Shown piece after piece: positions 11,182-22,346 of a DNA stretch of 64,000 bases. Position numbers and translations under genes: made by a program. The stretch is from Mugil cephalus. Its lineage: Eukaryota > Chordata > Actinopteri > Mugiliformes > Mugilidae. The notes under the pieces were generated by a model. That model saw nothing but the letters and a program-made list of their open reading frames with translations, had not been told where the DNA came from and made no database searches. The stretch covers positions 3,828,088-3,892,087 of the forward strand of contig NC_061776.1 of the NCBI RefSeq assembly GCF_022458985.1, in the 5' to 3' direction. How positions within the stretch are numbered: position 1 is the stretch's first letter; each line of letters opens with the position of its first letter.

Positions 11182-11420
11182 TTTGTGTGGTGGTGTATCC
11201 TCTGGTGAACCTGGGGAGAAGTGGAGCTCTGATGCAGCTGAGGCCCAACAAGGACGAGCTGTGACATGAGACGAGGCCACGTGGTTTCTAGCAGGTCCTC
11301 AAAGCTCCCATCAGCCCCTGCAGCCCACAGATGAGACGGCTGCTGATGATTGACAGCTCAGATCAAGCTGCTGTGTCCTTTCATGGTCTTGATTTGAATC
11401 TGACACCAGATGAAAAACAT
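11182..11420 (-). promoter_or_regulatory. Promoter region of V-A
   Basis: About 240 bases upstream of the ATG are nearly identical before V-A, V-B, V-D and V-E. The block includes a perfect E-box CACGTG (11283-11278) about 100 bases before the ATG, the segment 'ctcatgtcacagctcgtcc', and 'tcatgtgacccagat' further up. Conservation with no open frame supports a shared V promoter; factor assignment is inference. Confidence 0.5.
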
Positions 11421-11879
11421 CTGGGTCACATGATGCAGAAAGACTAAAAACATTCATTTTCCCACAAACACATTCAGGTTGGTGGTGACTTTAGTAACAC
11501 AGACTGTTCTCTGTTGTTGAAGAGCTGAGATGAAAATACAAAACTACAAATCCACACAGCTCCTCAACTGACTGAACTTTTCAATGTGTTTCACTTCATT
11601 CAGTAATGGAAGTGAATTTCTAGTGACTTGAATTCTTTTCCCACTCTGTCTCTCTGTCTATTTCAGCTGAGGTGAATCATGAACTAATCACTGAAAACTC
11701 TGTAAATATAATAATATTTTAATCCATGTATTGTATGATTTTATTTTGTATATTTGACATTTAAAGAGATGAAACCATTAAAAATCCTTCTCAGATCAGG
11801 TTTATTGTCTTATATTATTCTACAGCTTTAATATCTCTCAGAACACACAGGAGGAATTTGAGAAGTTAAAAACAAGATC

Positions 11880-12010
11880 AAATATTTTGACATGTTTGAC
11901 AATAAGAGACCTGATCTGCTCTGATCATTTTGAAATGAATAAGCAAAGAGAAGCAGCGCCATCCTGTGGAGACTCACTGAAAGTACAAAGGCATCCAGAC
12001 GCACAGAGCT
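11880..12010 (-). repeat. Distal conserved block upstream of V-A
   Basis: Inverted copy of the block found 550-650 bases upstream of V-B and V-E and before V-D (48390-48500), seen by 'aagcaaagagaagcagcgcc'. It marks the outer edge of the mirrored cassette A; beyond it toward 15.2 kb the sequence is not mirrored. Confidence 0.5.
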
Positions 12011-12049
12011 GCTGCCTCAGCTCCAGACTCTACGCTCTCTACACTGTCT

Positions 12050-12710
12050 CTGACTGTGTCTCAACGAGCAAAAACAATGAAGAAGACACAACCATCCTGG
12101 GATGAGACTTCATACAGAGAACAAATAAATAACATCACCACCTATGGAGAGGACAACAATCTTGTTCTCAACATAGTAAAAACAAAAGAACTCATTCTGG
12201 ACTTCCAGAGGAAAGCCCCCCTCTGTATCCTCTCAACATCCAGGGGACTGAAGTGGATCAGAACAGACAGTCACAAGTTCCTGTCTTCAGGTGTCAGAAG
12301 ACCTGAGCTGAGCCACAAACACCAGAGCAACAGTGACAAAGGCCAGACTCAAATGTCAGCCCCTCACCCAGACCTACAGAGGACTCGTTTATAAAGTATT
12401 TGCATTGGCTCCTCATGCGCTTCAGCAGGATCATTTTAAGTTTCTTTTAGTAGTTTCTAAATGTCTTAATGGTCTTGGACTTTTTGTTTCTCTGACCTGC
12501 TTTTAGCGTATCGACCCTCATGAACCCTGAAGTCCTCTGGTACCGGCCTTTTAACCAACCACAAGTTCTATCTAAGACACACAGGGAGGCAGCATTCAGT
12601 TATTATGGCCCCGACTGTGGAACAGCTGGAGAAGCTCAGGGCCTCAGAGACTGTTGATACTTTTAAAAAGAGGCTCAAGACTCTAGAATCTTTTTAATTC
12701 TTCTTCTTGT
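12050..12710 (+). mobile_element. Broken LINE fragment in the A/B spacer
   Basis: 12056-12394 reads NNLVLNIVKTKELILDFQRK, the segment just after the FADD motif of fish LINE reverse transcriptases. It is followed from about 12395 by the C-terminal tail seen in other copies here ('ttaaccaaccacaag', 'tttaaaaagaggctcaagac'; compare 57840-58215). Frameshifts are present. It lies in the unmirrored spacer between V-A and V-B. Confidence 0.65.
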
Positions 12711-12879
12711 ACATGATTTGAATTCCTACTAACTCTGTTTTATCTGATTTGATGATTTTATTTCATCCTGATTCCATTTTATCACAGTTGATTTTTATTC
12801 ATGTCACTGGTGTTTTACAGGACTTATTTTTATATTTATAACCTAGTCTTACTGGGTAAGTGACTTATTTTAGTTCCTT

Positions 12880-13380
12880 ACCACATCTTACTGTTTTAGT
12901 CTTTTAGTTCTAGGAGCCTGTTCCTGTCAGCCTGTGGGGCTGCCGTCTGTTGGGTCCCCCCATCCTGGTTCCTGTTATCTTGGGGTGATTTTTACGGCAG
13001 AGACCCTATGGTCTGTCATGGTTTATGTCTGACTTTTATTTTGTGAATCATGTTTTGTGTTTCCTGTTTTATTTTGTTAAGTTCTGGATTTCCTGTCTTG
13101 TGCTTCCTCGTGTGTCCCTTGATTGTTCATTGGGTTCACCTGCTGTCATTGCCCTGATCTGTTTCACCTGTGTCTTGTCAGCCCTCAGCCCTCTTGTGTA
13201 CATGTAGCCCTGCCTTTCCTTTGCTCCTTGTCGCGTTATTTTATGTCTCCTCTATGTTGCCATGTTCCTTGTTTTTCCTTGCATTGTTGATGATTGTTTT
13301 TTTCTTTTTCTTGATTTTGATCTTGTTTCTTTAATTTTTTTGGAAAAAGAACTATATTAATAAAGTTTGATTTGGGGCAT
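12880..13380. repeat. Dispersed T-rich repeat
   Basis: Non-coding, with 'tgtttcctgttttattttg' and 'cacctgtgtcttgtcagccc'. Related sequence occurs reversed at about 44900-45110 and, error-ridden, at 35760-35900. It is typical of a fish-wide dispersed repeat of unknown class. Confidence 0.4.
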
Positions 13381-13499
13381 CAGGGCTGTAAGGACTTCAT
13401 TTCATTTAATTTTATTTAATTTCATTTATTTAGAAATAATTAGGAGAACCTTGCTCTGGATTTCAAATGTCCCTGTACTAAAGTCTGTTCTATTCTATC

Positions 13500-13945
13500 A
13501 GACAGTCTCAAGATGAACTTGCCCAAGAGTTTGGAGCAGTTCCAGCAACTTGTGCTGTTTTTCGATCTACGTGTAAACTGGAACAAGGAAGAATTGGATT
13601 TGAGTGACTGCTTTTTTCTGATCCTGTTGTTGGTCACTTGTGTTCCTCAGTGGATGAGGAAAAGGACGTCACTAGATCAAAGATGGTTTCTCAGTTTCAT
13701 CAGCTGTCTTTGTCTTGTGACAGTTGATTGGTGAATAAAGGTGATGCTCGCTTATCTCCTTTACTTGAAGCTGCAGTACTGGGTGATGGTCTCAGTCTTT
13801 GACAGTGGGTTAATTTGTGAGGGGCCTCTTGCTTGTATCTATATGATGAATTCACAGGAGCTGTCCAGTGCTGAAGTTACCTCTCCTTGTGTGAGTCTGT
13901 CAGTAGAGAGGGTTCAGAGGAGCTGTCCAGTGCTGAAGTGAGGAA
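13500..13945 (+). repeat. Diverged copy of the composite repeat
   Basis: Related to about 27060-27320 and 51930-52200: the same order of 'tgtgaactg'-type text, a 'tttgacag' region, 'cttgcttgt', and the unit 'gagctgtccagtgctgaagt', here at 13858-13877 and again at 13919-13938. Open frames across it are not conserved. No gene is supported; 13946-14340 shows nothing further that I recognise. Confidence 0.45.
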
Positions 13946-14368
13946 CTGGTTTGTCAGTGGCCTTGACCCAAGGAAATCTGACAAACTCTGAAGTTTTGAA
14001 CAATCTCTCAGGATGCTTGGGTGATCTTTCTATTTACAGTTGTACTGATCTGATAGAGTTCATTGAGACTTGTAAATCTGCAGAGACCTGGTAGTGTTTT
14101 CTTGTGTGTTTGTAGTCACTGTTCCTGATGTCTGATTGTGACATGATGCGATTTTGATCCTGATCGATCAAAAACTTCAGCAGCATTTTAAAGTTGGAGC
14201 CATTTCCAACTGCTTTCTATACAGACTGATACTTTATTGCACTAGTTACCGGTCGGAAGAATCGGGTCCATCTGGAGTGTCAGCAGATGAACATGATGAT
14301 TCATGGAAGACAAGAGAAGAAAAGAATCAAGCTGTGTTACAGATGTGTTTCTACTCCACATTCCAGCT

Positions 14369-15187
14369 CAGGCCTGGCCCGTGGCATAGGCAGTATGGGC
14401 AAATGCTAAAGGCACCATCCATCCAGGGGGCGCAGATGGGATGAAGAATAAAAAAAGTGCAACTGATATTTATGTTGTTATTTTTATACTAAAACTAATT
14501 AAACCCACATTAATGGTACTGCATTGCAAAGCGTATTAAATAATAACAATGCCCTTGTACATCCATGTTAAAGTGCACATCATGTATGTTAATTCTTCAT
14601 AACTCAGCATTTCCATGTGCTATATTTTACTGCAGTTTACTGCTTCTTTGCATTCTGCTAATTTGCATTTCACTGTAATGATAATAAGATTGAATCTAAT
14701 CTAATTAGCATATCAGAAAAAAATTGCCTTGTATATTATACATGTACAGCAAAGTGAAGTAATTCCTAGAATTAACTTTTACTATTAGACTCTAACACCC
14801 AACGATGTCACTGACTCCCGTTCTCTCTTCAGATACGCTGTTAAACCCTGCTCCTGCAAATCCTGGGCCATCTACAGTCACCGCCACTTCATCAGCAACA
14901 AGCGATCCTCCTGTCGCCTCCACCTCAGAAGAACCCAGTGATGCAGCATCAGGAATAAAGGCTGCACAAATAGACCCTGACTGGCCATCTCCTCTTACCG
15001 ATGAGGTACGAACAGGATTGTTTCACAGAGGTCCATTTCAAACTGAAAACACCTGAACATTCACTAAACAAAAGGACGGACGAAGGTGTCAACATGACTA
15101 TTTTAACAGACACTTGGTCAATGGAGAAAAAATCAGAAGCTGGCTGATGTACTCAAAAAAGGATGATAGCTTGCACTGCTTCTCCTA
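14369..15187 (+). mobile_element. Truncated hAT transposon with TTF/ZMYM-type transposase start
   Basis: The left end 'caggcctggcccgtggcata' looks like a hAT terminal repeat. A reading frame at 14805-15056 has a Pro/Ser/Thr-rich start and then IDPDWPSPLTDEVRTGLFHR and GPFQ. After a frameshift the text continues as YFNRHLVNGEKIRSWLMYSK and KDDSLHCFS (about 15060-15187). This order (WP..LTDE, RGPFQ, NGEK, WLMYSK) is characteristic of the N-terminal zinc-finger region of hAT transposases annotated as ZMYM1/TTF-like. The DDE and dimerisation domains are missing, so it is a dead 5' fragment. Confidence 0.65.
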
Positions 15188-15269
15188 ATTTATGATCTTA
15201 TTGTTAATGGTTTTCATTGTTTCTCTAAAAATGAAAGAAAATGTCAGAGACACAGGTATTCAGTTTCTA

Positions 15270-15345
15270 CCACAGGATGGCGCTGCTACTCTTTGCTTCA
15301 TTTCAGAGCTGATCAGGTCTGTGTTTATCAAGCATGTCAGAGCAG
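15270..15345 (+). repeat. Distal conserved block upstream of V-B
   Basis: Plus-oriented copy of the block also found before the other V genes, with 'ggatggcgctgct' and 'gatcaggtctgtgtttatca'. It marks the start of the mirrored cassette B. Confidence 0.5.
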
Positions 15346-15709
15346 GAAATCTCTTCTAACTGACCAGAATCTCTCAGAGTCACTGAGCTTTGATTCTACT
15401 TTTAGGAGTTGAAGTCAAACATTTAATCTTCTGCTTTCTTTTGTCAAAGTCCTCCTGTATGTCCTGAGAGATGTTGATATATATTACATATTATACAGTA
15501 AAGCTGATCAGAGACGGATTTTAGTGTCTCATCTCTTTAAATGTTAAATGTACAAACTAAATGTTTTCAGGAAAACAGTGCTTTAATAGAACAGTATTAC
15601 AGAGAACAGTCTGTGTTACTAAATTCACCACCAACCTGAATGTGTTTGTGGGAACATGAACGTTTTTTAGTCTTTCTGCATCATGTGACCCAGATTTTTT
15701 TCATCTGCT

Positions 15710-15931
15710 GTCAGATTCAAATCAAGACCATGAAAGGACACAGCAGCTTGATCTGAGCTGTCAATCATCAGCAGCCGTCTCATCTGTGGGCTGCAGGGGC
15801 TGATGGGAGCTTTGAGGACCTGCTAGAAACCACGTGGCTCGTCTCATGTCACAGCTCGTCCTTGTTGGGCCTCAGCTGCATCAGAGCTCCACTTCTCCCC
15901 AGGTTCACCAGAGGATACACCACCACACAAA
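15710..15931 (+). promoter_or_regulatory. Promoter region of V-B
   Basis: Homologous to the promoter blocks of V-A, V-D and V-E. The E-box CACGTG is at 15831-15836, about 100 bases before the ATG. V-B lacks one C just after the E-box compared with the others; the effect is unknown. Confidence 0.5.
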
Positions 15932-16374
15932 ATGCTTTTCCTCCCAGCTGCTGCTCTGTGCTGTCTGTGTTCAGGTGAGTGTTTCCAACAAACTACACCT
16001 TTAACAAACACTGTCTCACTAACCTTCATCTATCTGTCTGTGTCTCTACAGCCCTGGTTGCCATGGCAGCAGATCTGACCCAGGACCAGTTAACATTGAC
16101 CAGGAGAGTTGGTCAAACAGTCTCCTTCAGATGTGGAGGAATTGAACAGTGTGATAACAATTGGATACGCTGGTTCCAGAAGAAACAAACTGAAAGATTC
16201 AGAGGGATTCTTCGTATTAATAAATATACATCTGAAGTGAAACTAAATTCCTATCATCCTCAGAAAGATGATTTCTCAGCTGTGTATAAACAGAACAGTT
16301 GTGAGTTGGATCTAAAGAAAGTTAAAGTCGATCATTCAGCCTCCTACTACTGCTCCTGTCGGAAGAATGTTCCC
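15932..16374 (+). CDS. TCR gamma variable gene V-B (TRGV), two exons
   Basis: Leader exon 15932-15974 (MLFLPAAALCCLCS), donor GTGAGT, acceptor CTACAG, V exon 16052-16374 (323 nt). The domain has VSFRC, WIRWFQKK and DHSASYYC as canonical anchors. CDR1 reads GGIEQCDNN, the CDR2 region ILRINKYTSEV, and the germline CDR3 start SCRKNVP. Extra cysteines are in CDR1 (EQC), framework 3 (NSCEL) and CDR3 (YYCSC), as in the other V genes. The frame is open to the heptamer. It is the mirror partner of V-A, head-to-head with starts 4.75 kb apart, yet CDR1 and CDR2 differ clearly, so it is not an assembly copy of V-A. J-B follows 5.9 kb downstream on the same strand; the C-B gene beyond is damaged. Confidence 0.85.
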
Positions 16375-16412
16375 CACAGTGAGAAATGATGTGAGCAGCC
16401 TGAACAAAAACC
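16375..16412 (+). promoter_or_regulatory. 23-type RSS of V-B
   Basis: Heptamer CACAGTG (16375-16381), 22-base spacer, nonamer ACAAAAACC (16404-16412), all consensus. Confidence 0.88.
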
Positions 16413-17155
16413 AACAGATGAACAGATGTCAAACAGTGTTTGTGACAGGAAGAGAGCAGTAAACCAGAGCCCAGGTTCACATATTTCACCTCCATCTCAG
16501 ATAGAGTCACAAACTACTGAGCTGAGGGAGATTCTTCTTTCCTGCTCTCACTATTTATTTGACATCAGATTTATTGATGTTGTTTGCAGATGTTTCAACA
16601 GTTAGAAAAAAGATGAAAACAACACGGACAAGAAGAAAGAGCAAAAATACAAAGTCAATCAAAAGAATTCAATGAAAGAGCAAAAGAACACAAAGATATT
16701 TTCAAAGACTTTTAAAAGTCAAAGTTGAATAGAATGAATGATTTCAGACAAATGTTCCAGATGTAGATGAAGCTCCTCTGCTCTGAGCTGCTGCTGGAAT
16801 AAAGTCCATTCCTGCTTCACAATGTTAATGAAAACACTTCCAGCAGCACTTGTTGTTTAACACCTTCCTGCAGATTTCACCACATCATTTCACTTTCTTC
16901 CATTTTCAAAGACAAATCTTGGACTGATGTCAGGTCAGGACTTAGTTCTTGTAGCAGCAGCTCATTAGGACGCTGATGTTGTTGGACACATTTCCATCAG
17001 TTTCCTGTGGATGTTCATGGTTCTCAGAGGATGAACCCTAACATTCATGGAGACCTCCTGACCTTTCCTCTAGAAACAAACGTTCCTCTACAACAACACT
17101 TCAGCAGCATTTCAAGGTTCTTTACTTTCAGACGAATTTATTTCACAGAAGTAAA
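16413..17155. other. 3' flank of V-B
   Basis: Non-coding. 16420-16890 mirrors the V-A 3' flank. 16890-17150 has no match that I recognise and no gene. Confidence 0.5.
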
Positions 17156-17232
17156 GAAATAAAATAAAATAAAATAAAATAAAATAAAATAAAATAAAAT
17201 AAAATAAAATAAAATAAAATAAAATAAAATAA
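17156..17232 (+). repeat. (AAAAT)n pentanucleotide microsatellite
   Basis: About fifteen uninterrupted copies of a TAAAA unit. The A cassette has no equivalent run at the mirror position near 10150, so it expanded after the duplication. Confidence 0.9.
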
Positions 17233-17349
17233 AGAGAAAAACATATGTGTCAAAATAACATAAATATATAGAAACAATAAAGTGGAATTGTGCAGTGGGA
17301 ACAGACTCCAAAGTGGGTGCAGAGTGAATGTTTAAATTATAACAAGTTT

Positions 17350-18190
17350 AGTGGTGTGGTGGTCAGCACTGACGAAACACAGCAAGAAGGTTCTGGGTTT
17401 GAATCCATCGGCTGACTGCAGCCTTTCTGTGTGGAGTTTGCGTCTGCGTGGGTTCCCCAGCTTCCAGAACCACCAGCCAGACGGTAGGAGTTTAAATAGT
17501 CTATATCTGGGGGGGCTGGGCTCAGAGAGGATCTGTTGTGTCTTCCTCCTGCAGCCAAACCTCCTCAGATGCCTCAGGAACAAGAGGCTCTGTCTAGCTG
17601 CCTTGATGATGTTGCCCGTGTGGCGTGACCAGCTGAGATCCTCACTGATGATGATGCCCAGGAACCTGAAGCAGTTGACTCTTTCTACTGCATACTCCTC
17701 CAGGTGAATGGGGGCTTGTGTCCCTCCCTGAAGCCTCCTGTAGTCCACTATCATCTCATTGGTCTAGCTGACGTAGAGCAGAGGTTATTGGCTTGCACCA
17801 TGATGACAGATCTCTAACCTCCTCTCTGTAGAATAACTCACCACCGTCTGTGATGAAGCCAATGATGATGGAGTCATCAGCAAATTTAATGGTGGTTTTG
17901 AAGCTGTGCTTGGACGTACAGTCATGTGTGTAGAGGGAGAAGAGCAGAGGGCTGAAGACACATCCTTGGGGGACCCCAGTGCTCAGGTTCAGTGTGGTGG
18001 AGGTGGAGTTGCAGATCTGCTCCATCTGTGGTCTGTTCATCAGGAAGGATCCATCTACACAGGGAGGAGCTGATGTATAGGTCCATTAGCTTCATGATGA
18101 GTTTGGATGGGACTATGTTATTGAAGGTAGAGCTGAAGTCACACGTATGTGTTCCTCTGATGTTTGAGTTTCACAAACCTCTGTTCTAAT
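17350..18190 (-). mobile_element. LINE reverse-transcriptase fragment (cassette B, mirror of 9030-9990)
   Basis: Inverted copy of the cassette A element. Minus-strand frames read STGVPQGCVFSPLLF, KFADDSIIIGFITDG (18040-17756) and MIVDYRRLQGGTQAPIHLEE, CFRFLGIIISEDLSWSRHTG (17754 down). The common teleost repeat follows at 17460-17390. Small substitutions relative to A show independent divergence after duplication. Not functional. Confidence 0.75.
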
Positions 18191-19250
18191 GAAGTTTCAT
18201 AGAATATAAATGAAAACAGAAGACAATGATTCAGAAATAACTTTCAACATACATTCATCTGAATAAACTACAAAGATTAAATGAACCAACTGATAAACTT
18301 GATTGTTTTTGTGTAAATATCAACATTTTGAATTTGATTCCTGCAACATGTTCCATAGAAGCTGGGACAGGGTCACATTCACAACTGAAGCTCTGTGGGT
18401 CAATTCTTTCTCATTCTTGCTGATGAACTTCAGTTTCTCAACAGTCTGGGCTCCATTGTCTTATTTTGCTTCTCATAATGCATCACACATTTTCATATTT
18501 AACAGCCTCCCTCCTTGTTACCAAGCCACAATGTTGGAACGATGCACAATGTGTGTGGACAAATAAGCTGGACGTCCCTGAAGAAAACGTTGGACGCACT
18601 AACATCCTCCATACTATGGACATCAACACCCTCTCAAACATCACAGTTTATGGCTCTTGAACTTTTACACTGATTATAATTTGGATGGTCCTTTCCTCTT
18701 CACCCAGAGGACACAACGTCTTTGATTTCCAGGAACAGTTTTTGAAATGTGGACTCATCAGACCTCAGCACTTTTTCCTTGTGTGGTCCATCTCAGAGAT
18801 AGCTGCTGGTGTTTCTGCTGTGGGTTGTGTTGTCTTTAACTTGTAGATGTAGAGATGAAACTGTGTGTTAAGTGACCATGGTTTCTGAATGTTCCTGAGC
18901 CTCCTGTAACATCCTTTACACAATGATGTGTTTGATGCAGGGCAGCTGAGGGGATCAAAAGGTCAACAGGACTTCATTGTTGCTATTCAGTCTTGCTGCT
19001 TACGTGCAGAGATTTCTCCAGATTCTCTGAATCTTTTGATGATATCATGTTCTGTAGATTGATGAATCATTGTTTCTTATATGTTTCCAACCTGTTCATC
19101 TTCCATTCCTCAGCTTCTCAGTCTTTTTTTGACCCTGTCCCAGCTTCTATGGAACATGTTGGAGGCATCAAATTCAAAAATGATGAAGTTCATTGGTTTG
19201 ATCATTGTATTCTGTTTTTATTTCATTTCACTGGAACTGGGATTTCTAAA
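18190..19250. repeat. Dispersed repeat (mirror of 8040-8960)
   Basis: Inverted relative of the cassette A repeat, with 'gcaacatgttccatagaagc' near 18350 and 'ctatggaacatgttggagg' near 19150. Frames of 140 codons or less cross it but show no protein similarity that I recognise. Confidence 0.5.
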
Positions 19251-19499
19251 CTGATCACTAAACTAGATGTTGACCTGCTGGTGGCGCTAGATAAAATACT
19301 TGAGAAGGGGAACATTCAATCTTCACTTGGAAATGATCTTGTTGCTGTAGTGGGAGATGAAGCTGAGGATGTTTTTTTTGTTTGTTTGTTTGTTTTGATC
19401 TGGTCAACAATATTTTTATAATTGTTATTGTGTGGTGGGGATACCTGGTATTCTTTTCTGTCACTTAACTGACCATCTTCCTGTGTTTTATCAAAGCTA

Positions 19500-20815
19500 A
19501 TTCTTCTATTAATGAGGTTTTCCTCTGTAATTTTAATAAAAGCAACATGAGTGAATTCATTGACAGATTATCTACTGCTTCTTGGTCTGATGTAGAAGTT
19601 GAAAATGACACTCAAACTGCAAACAATACCTTCCATGACAAATACTTCATGATGTTTGATGAGGCTTTTCCACTTCAAAGAAAGAAAACTAAACCAACCA
19701 ACCTAAGCAAATCTTAGCTAACTAGTGGCCTGGCAAATTCTATCAGACTAAATTCTCTGATTGTCAGAATAATGTGAAAAATACATGGAAGATGATCAAT
19801 GAACTAATTAACTAAAAACTGATAGCCCTGCACAAAGTGAATTCAAAGGAGTTTAAGAAACAAATTCTGATCCCTTTGAAATATGAAATGACTTTAAGAA
19901 CTTTTGTGTGAATATTGGTCCTTCTCTCTCAGAGAAGATACCACAGACTCCTCTGTCTGTCTCTGGGATTGTGAGTCTCTCTCACTCTTTTGTATTTGGT
20001 CCCATCCCTGAGTCTGACCTTATTAATATTGTTAACAAAATGAAATTATCTGCACCAGACCACGATGATCTGAAATCCTCCAAACTTAAAATAAGTCTTC
20101 CATGTATCTCTAAACCACTACTTCATATCATAAATCTGTCACTTGAAACAGTTTAAATGGGTCCAAGTCATTCAGCTTTTAAAGCAGACGATCCCTCTTT
20201 ACTTTCTAATTATAGACCAACATCTGTTTCACCATGTTTCTCCACAGATTTAGAAAAAAACAGTTCACAACCGCTTGGCTAAATATTTGAATGAAAATAA
20301 TATATTTTATGATCACCAGTATGAGTTCAGAGAGAAACTTTCCTCTTTAATAGTCTTAACCCAACTCACTGATAACATCAAAGCCACAGACAATAAGGAA
20401 ATCACACTGGGAGTGTTTGTTGATCTATCAAAGGCATCTCAATATTGGAGTTATCAGAAGAATACGGCATCTGTTATCAAGAAAACTCTGTTACACCATG
20501 ATCTATCCTTACATCTCATACTGTGTTATGGCATACTCTGGTGTTCAAAAGATGATGGTGAAAAACATCAGAGCAGTTTGTGAGGAGGAGGTCGATGACC
20601 CACAAAAAATAAGCACTCACAGAGACAGTTTCCACAAAAGGACTGTCTTTATTGGAGAAACAAAAACCATCACCGGGTCGACTTCAGTCAGAAATAAATA
20701 AATGTAATTTAGAGGTTGAAAAACTGTTTCACTCCTCACTCCTTCAACACCACAAAAGAAGACAAAAGAGACACCAGCAACCAGCTGTCCTCACTCATTA
20801 ATCCCAGGAGGAGGA
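19500..20815 (+). mobile_element. Degenerate LINE reverse-transcriptase fragment (cassette B, mirror of 6383-7640)
   Basis: Plus-strand copy of the cassette A element. PTNLSKS is now followed by a stop near 19715, then IVNKMKLSAPDHDDLKSSKL (19908-20156) and YDHQYEFREKLSSLIVLTQL with LGVFVDLSKAS (20275-20460). It separates V-B from J-B. Shared insertion in both arms dates the A/B duplication after this retrotransposition. Confidence 0.75.
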
Positions 20816-21059
20816 CGGCCTGATGAGCAGGAGGGACCTGACTGGACCAATATTAAGAAAACTGTCCTAACTTTATAAATAAATAGTGTATAGGACAGAC
20901 TATAAATAACAGTTCATCTACCATAATCAATACAAAGAATTAACAGGCTCTCAATAGACTCCAACATACTGCTATGTTGTTTGGACGAGTACTTTAAAGA
21001 ACCACCTCAATGGTATTTTCATCCTGCAAAACGTTTCATCAAAATCAACTTAAATTATG

Positions 21060-21640
21060 AATAATAACATTAATTATTACGCAAAAAATGACAACACTCT
21101 CCAACAGACTCTGTAGCTCCACCTCACTGTTTCATCTCTATGTATTCTGCCCATTTTCAAAGGAAAAAATTTCTGCAAATTTTCATTCTTTTCGTGTATT
21201 CTTCTTCCCAAGAAGCAGATTAAGTTTTTATACCATCAGATTGAGGACATTTGTGTAAAGTGAGGACATTTTGTCCGGTCCTCACTTTCTGACTGTTTTG
21301 AAGGTTAAAACTCAGTTTTAGGGTAAAGGTTAAATTAGATTATGGTTAGGGTTAGGGTAAGGGCTAGGGAATGCATTATGCCCATGAGTGTCCTCATAGA
21401 TGGCCATACAATAATCTGTGTGCGTGTTAGTTCATGTTTTGTTTGTGCTGAATGTTTGTCATCTCGGAGGGACACCTGACAAGCTCCTGTGGGTTTTATT
21501 TGGTGTCAAACTTCCTATATTTTTCTCTTCTTCATGTACTATGTGCTTTGTTATGGTGTTGATCTGTTGACTATTCTTTTTATTTATGTGCTGATGAATA
21601 AATAAAAAAGAAAAGAGAAAACAATGTCCACCACCCTCTA
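21060..21640. repeat. Dispersed repeat with TTAGGG units (mirror of 5560-6130)
   Basis: Inverted copy of the cassette A repeat, with GGTTAGGG text at about 21342-21362 and 'ggacattttgtccggtcctc' at about 21263. No gene. Confidence 0.5.
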
Positions 21641-22029
21641 CATGACACCATAGTCAGACAGAGAAGCTGGTTCAGGGACAGGCTGCTGTCTCTGTCCTGC
21701 TCCATGGACACGTTGAGGAGGACGTTTGTCCTTCAGGACATAAGACTCTACAGCGCCTCCCTGTGAGGAACCAACTGGACTGTGGCCATTACTGATACTA
21801 TTCTATATATTTATTCACATTATTACATATTTATGTTATAACTTAACTATGTTTCATATGTGTTTCTATGTAATGATGCTACTGGACACTGAATGTCCAA
21901 CAGAAAATCTGATGACCAAAACAGATGTTGACCTGCTGGTGGCGCTAGATAAAAAGTCCAAATCAACAGTCAGTTAATGAAGTTGATCCTCTGGGACCAA
22001 GAATGTGTAGAAATGTTGATGTGAGTCCA

Positions 22030-22200
22030 TCATCCATCCTTTAGTCCAGATCCAGTCCATGACTAAGACTAAAGTAGTGGACTGACCAACCACTGACATT
22101 AACATCAGAGCCATGCTGCTAGTGAGGCTAAAAGAAAGGAGAAGAAGAGACAGTCATGTAGATGTGAACATCAGAGAAACACATCAAGGAGCTGAAATAT
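22030..22200 (+). promoter_or_regulatory. Conserved block upstream of J-B
   Basis: Copy of the pre-J block, with 'ccacttcctcttttgactcc' (ETS-like plus AP-1-like) at about 22205 just before the J RSS. The same order is found before all four J segments. Role inferred. Confidence 0.4.
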
Positions 22201-22256
22201 GATCCCACTTCCTCTTTTGACTCCTTCCCCTCAGCTGACTCTCTCAGCAGCACACA

Positions 22257-22284
22257 GGTTTTTGTATAAGTCTTTTTCACTGTG
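22257..22284 (+). promoter_or_regulatory. 12-RSS of J-B
   Basis: Nonamer GGTTTTTGT (22257-22265), 12-base spacer, heptamer CACTGTG (22278-22284). Confidence 0.9.
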
Positions 22285-22346
22285 TGGCAGAAGGTACAAA
22301 AACTACTACCGCATCTTTGGCTCTGGAACTAAACTGTATGTAACAG
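22285..22346 (+). CDS. TCR gamma joining segment J-B (TRGJ)
   Basis: A 62-nt joining segment reading GRRYKNYYRIFGSGTKLYVT, with the FGSG motif and donor GTAAGAAC at 22347. It is the longest J here (20 codons) and basic/Tyr-rich at its start, so it would give long CDR3 loops. It lies in the same orientation as V-B and 1.96 kb before the damaged C-B. The J itself is intact. Confidence 0.85.

Noticed and set aside
19257..19464. Frames of up to 142 codons around 18990-19464
   Set aside because: They cross a dispersed repeat and are not kept in the mirror copy at about 7700-8150.
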